Assembly: GCF_006517255.1 (NCBI RefSeq)
Contig: NZ_CP041185.1
Span: forward strand, 5,146,001-5,210,000
Source: Janthinobacterium tructae
GTDB lineage: Bacteria; Pseudomonadota; Gammaproteobacteria; Burkholderiales; Burkholderiaceae_D
Length of the DNA stretch: 64,000 nucleotides
Reading direction: 5' to 3'
Part shown: positions 61,975-64,000 of the stretch, one piece after another
Layout: each line of letters begins with the position of its first letter
Position numbering within the stretch: position 1 is the stretch's first letter
The notes under the pieces: generated by a model
Database searches by the model: none
Seen by the model: only the letters and a program-made list of their open reading frames with translations
What the model was told of the DNA's origin: nothing
Translations under genes and position numbers: made by a program

Positions 61975-64000
61975 ATGATCAATCACAAGCGACTTCGGCT
62001 AACGCAAATCGCGTTAAGCCTGTCTATTGCACTGGCGGCGGCACCATCGTTCGCACAGAACACTACGTCTTCCATCGGCGGCCGTATCTCGGCCACCGAC
62101 GGCAAGCCGGCAGCTGGTGCCACCGTTACCATCGTGCATACCGAATCGGGTTCCGTCAGCAATGTGACGACCGATGCGGAAGGCCGTTACGTTGCCCGTG
62201 GCTTGCGCGCAGGCGGTCCTTACACCATCACTATCACCAAGAATGGCGTGGTAGAAAAACGCGAAGGCGTGTATATCGCCCTGGCCGAAACGGCCAACGT
62301 CGACGCCACGCTGGGCGCCGACATGCAAGTGGTGAAAGTCAGCACCAATGCTGTTCGCAATCAGGTTTTCAACCGGAACAACATGGGTGCCGGCACCAAT
62401 ATCGGCCCGACCGAACTGGCTACCCAGGCATCGATCTCGCGCAGCCTGCAAGACTATGCCCGCGCCGACCCACGCCTGTCGCAAACCGACAAAGAGCGCG
62501 GTGAAATCTCCGTTGCCGGTCAAAACTCGCGCTACAACTCGATGACGATTGACGGCGTGGCCGTGAACGACACCTTCGGCCTGGAAGCGTCCGGTACCGC
62601 GACCGGCAAGCAGCCAATTTCGATCGAAGCGATCCAGTCGGTTCAGGTTAACGTTGCCAACTATGACGTCACCCAAAAAGGCTACACCGGTGCGAACGTC
62701 AACGCTGTGACCAAATCGGGCACCAACAAGGTCAAGGGGAGTGTCTACTACGCTTTCCGTAACGACACCATGTCGGGCGACCGTTACAACAGCACCGACG
62801 ACACTTACTACGCACCGCCAAAATCGAAAGACACCACCAAGGGTATTACCCTGGGCGGCCCGCTGATCGAAGACAAACTGTTCCTGTTTGCCAACTACGA
62901 AAAAACCACCAGCTCGCGCGGCGCGCCAGCATTCGGCCCTGTCGGCAGCGCACAGACCAACGTTGCTATTACCCAAGGTGCCATCGATAGCGCGGTTGCT
63001 ATTGCCAAGGATAAATACGGTATCGATGCCGGTACTTCGGCAGTTCCTGCGGGTTCCGAATTCACGGCGACGGAAAAGTTGCTCAAGCTGGACTGGAACC
63101 TGACCGACACCCAGCGCATGATGCTGCGTTACACCAAGACTGAACAGTCCGAGCCGATTTACACCGGTTTTTCCGGCACTGGCCTGTCGCTGAGCTCGTA
63201 CTGGTATGACCAGAACAAGAGCCTGGAAACCCTGGTTGGTCAATGGACCGCCGAGTGGACCCCGACCTTCTCGACCGAAGTCAAAGTGTCGTCGCGCGAC
63301 TACGACAGCGTACCGCGCAACAACGCTTATCTGCCGGCAATCGGCCTGCAGTTCAGCGGCGCGCTGCCAGCTGGCGCACCTTCGAACCTGGCTACCGGCA
63401 ACCGCTTCCTGAACTTTGGTACCGAACTGAGCCGTCAGCGTAATATTCTTGGGACCAAAACCAAGGATTTCTACGCAGCCGGTACCTGGTCGCTGGGCGA
63501 CCATGAAGTCAAGTTCGGTACCGACTATAGCAAGAACGACATCTATAATGCGTTCCTGCAAAACGTCAACGGTAACTACACCTTCGGCTGTATTAACAGC
63601 AGTGCCACGTTTGCCTATTCGTTCGGCGCCATCAACTGCGGTTCTGCCACGGCAGCGCAATTGCAGGCAGCCGTGCTGGAAAACTTCAGCCGTGGCCGTC
63701 CTAGCTCGTACACCTATCAGGTGCCACAAGCAGGCCGTACGCTTGACGATGCCGTGGCGACGTTCTCGCTGAAAAACATCGGCCTGTTCCTGCAAGATAC
63801 CTGGGAAGTCAACAAGCAGCTGACGTTGACCGCCGGCCTGCGCATCGACGGCACCCGCATCGGTGAAAAGCCGATCTACAATGCGCGTGCAGCACAGGCA
63901 ACTGTCGCTCGTACCACGCCTAACGGTCGTCAGACCGGCGGTTTCGGTATCGATAACTCGCATACCATCGACGGCGAAAACTTGTATCAGCCACGTTTTG
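61975..64000 (+). CDS. Oar-like TonB-dependent receptor (C-terminus beyond window)
   Basis: The frame starts at ATG 61975 and is still open at the window end (675 codons). A signal peptide (MINHKRLRLTQIALSLSIAL, cut near SFAQ) precedes a carboxypeptidase regulatory-like domain (SSIGGRISATDGKPAAGATV, about 30-110) and then a TonB plug (NSRYNSMTIDGVAVNDTFG, GYTGANVNAVTKSGTNK). Barrel segments follow (KLFLFANYEKTT, LFLQDTWEVNKQLTLTAGLR). This layout matches Oar/OmpA-type receptors for large substrates. The substrate is unknown. GGGGTTAAAG just before the ATG is the likely ribosome-binding region. Confidence 0.9.
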   Translation, partial: MINHKRLRLTQIALSLSIALAAAPSFAQNTTSSIGGRISATDGKPAAGATVTIVHTESGSVSNVTTDAEGRYVARGLRAGGPYTITITKNGVVEKREGVYIALAETANVDATLGADMQVVKVSTNAVRNQVFNRNNMGAGTNIGPTELATQASISRSLQDYARADPRLSQTDKERGEISVAGQNSRYNSMTIDGVAVNDTFGLEASGTATGKQPISIEAIQSVQVNVANYDVTQKGYTGANVNAVTKSGTNKVKGSVYYAFRNDTMSGDRYNSTDDTYYAPPKSKDTTKGITLGGPLIEDKLFLFANYEKTTSSRGAPAFGPVGSAQTNVAITQGAIDSAVAIAKDKYGIDAGTSAVPAGSEFTATEKLLKLDWNLTDTQRMMLRYTKTEQSEPIYTGFSGTGLSLSSYWYDQNKSLETLVGQWTAEWTPTFSTEVKVSSRDYDSVPRNNAYLPAIGLQFSGALPAGAPSNLATGNRFLNFGTELSRQRNILGTKTKDFYAAGTWSLGDHEVKFGTDYSKNDIYNAFLQNVNGNYTFGCINSSATFAYSFGAINCGSATAAQLQAAVLENFSRGRPSSYTYQVPQAGRTLDDAVATFSLKNIGLFLQDTWEVNKQLTLTAGLRIDGTRIGEKPIYNARAAQATVARTTPNGRQTGGFGIDNSHTIDGENLYQPRF

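Noticed and set aside
62014..63963. A 649-codon open frame opposite the TonB-dependent receptor
   Set aside because: The plus-strand frame has a signal peptide, plug and barrel motifs; the minus frame has low-complexity composition and no recognisable domain.

Overview
The window is GC-rich, gene-dense bacterial chromosome from a betaproteobacterium of the order Burkholderiales, family Oxalobacteraceae. The 16S rRNA gene reads like Janthinobacterium or a very close relative. This taxonomic call is from memory of 16S signatures and gene order; no search was run. About 56 protein genes, one complete rRNA operon with two tRNAs and one cobalamin riboswitch can be supported. Both outermost genes (murE and a TonB-dependent receptor) are cut by the window edges.

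Layout. 1-13.1 kb: the division/cell-wall (dcw) cluster, murE-murF-mraY-murD-ftsW-murG-murC-ddlB-ftsQ-ftsA-ftsZ, tightly packed and all on the plus strand, closed by a terminator. 13.1-21.3 kb: a peroxiredoxin, a divergent methyltransferase/XRE-regulator pair and an EamA transporter lie between ftsZ and lpxC; then dciA (minus strand) and secA. 21.4-26.4 kb: a lipoprotein hydrolase, argJ, a DUF815 ATPase, a Nudix hydrolase, a VapBC-type toxin-antitoxin pair and yacG. 26.4-31.7 kb, minus strand: zapD, coaE, pilD, pilC and a DHA2 drug exporter. A lipoprotein of unknown function follows.

33.1-45.9 kb, all minus strand: vitamin B12 uptake and late cobalamin assembly. cobT-cobS-cobC form a first unit. 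A second unit starts with a cobalamin riboswitch and runs btuB-btuC-btuD-cobO-cobU-cbiB-cobC/cobD-like aminotransferase-btuF-second BtuF-like protein-cobQ. No corrin-ring synthesis genes are present here, which fits uptake and salvage. 46.0-51.7 kb: the rRNA operon (16S, tRNA-Ile, tRNA-Ala, 23S, 5S) with promoter, boxA elements, processing stems and terminator. 51.9-61.2 kb: purine catabolism, with uraH divergent from puuE-xdhA-xdhB-xdhC-guaD and an exported adenosine deaminase; urate oxidase and OHCU decarboxylase are absent from this stretch. The window ends after an AT-rich, apparently gene-free 0.74 kb region in an Oar-like TonB-dependent receptor.

The clearest non-gene pattern is a family of short GTAG-headed palindromes (REP-like). 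It occurs at four loci, and each lies between two convergent transcription units. Arm changes between copies are matched by compensating changes, and one copy supplies the lpxC stop codon. I found no CRISPR array, phage, insertion sequence or clearly new multi-gene system. The other leads are smaller: a VapC homologue with a catalytic Glu replaced by Gln, a BtuF paralogue without a signal peptide inside the B12 operon, several unexplained palindromes in divergent promoters, and a 9-bp tandem repeat inside a lipoprotein signal peptide.
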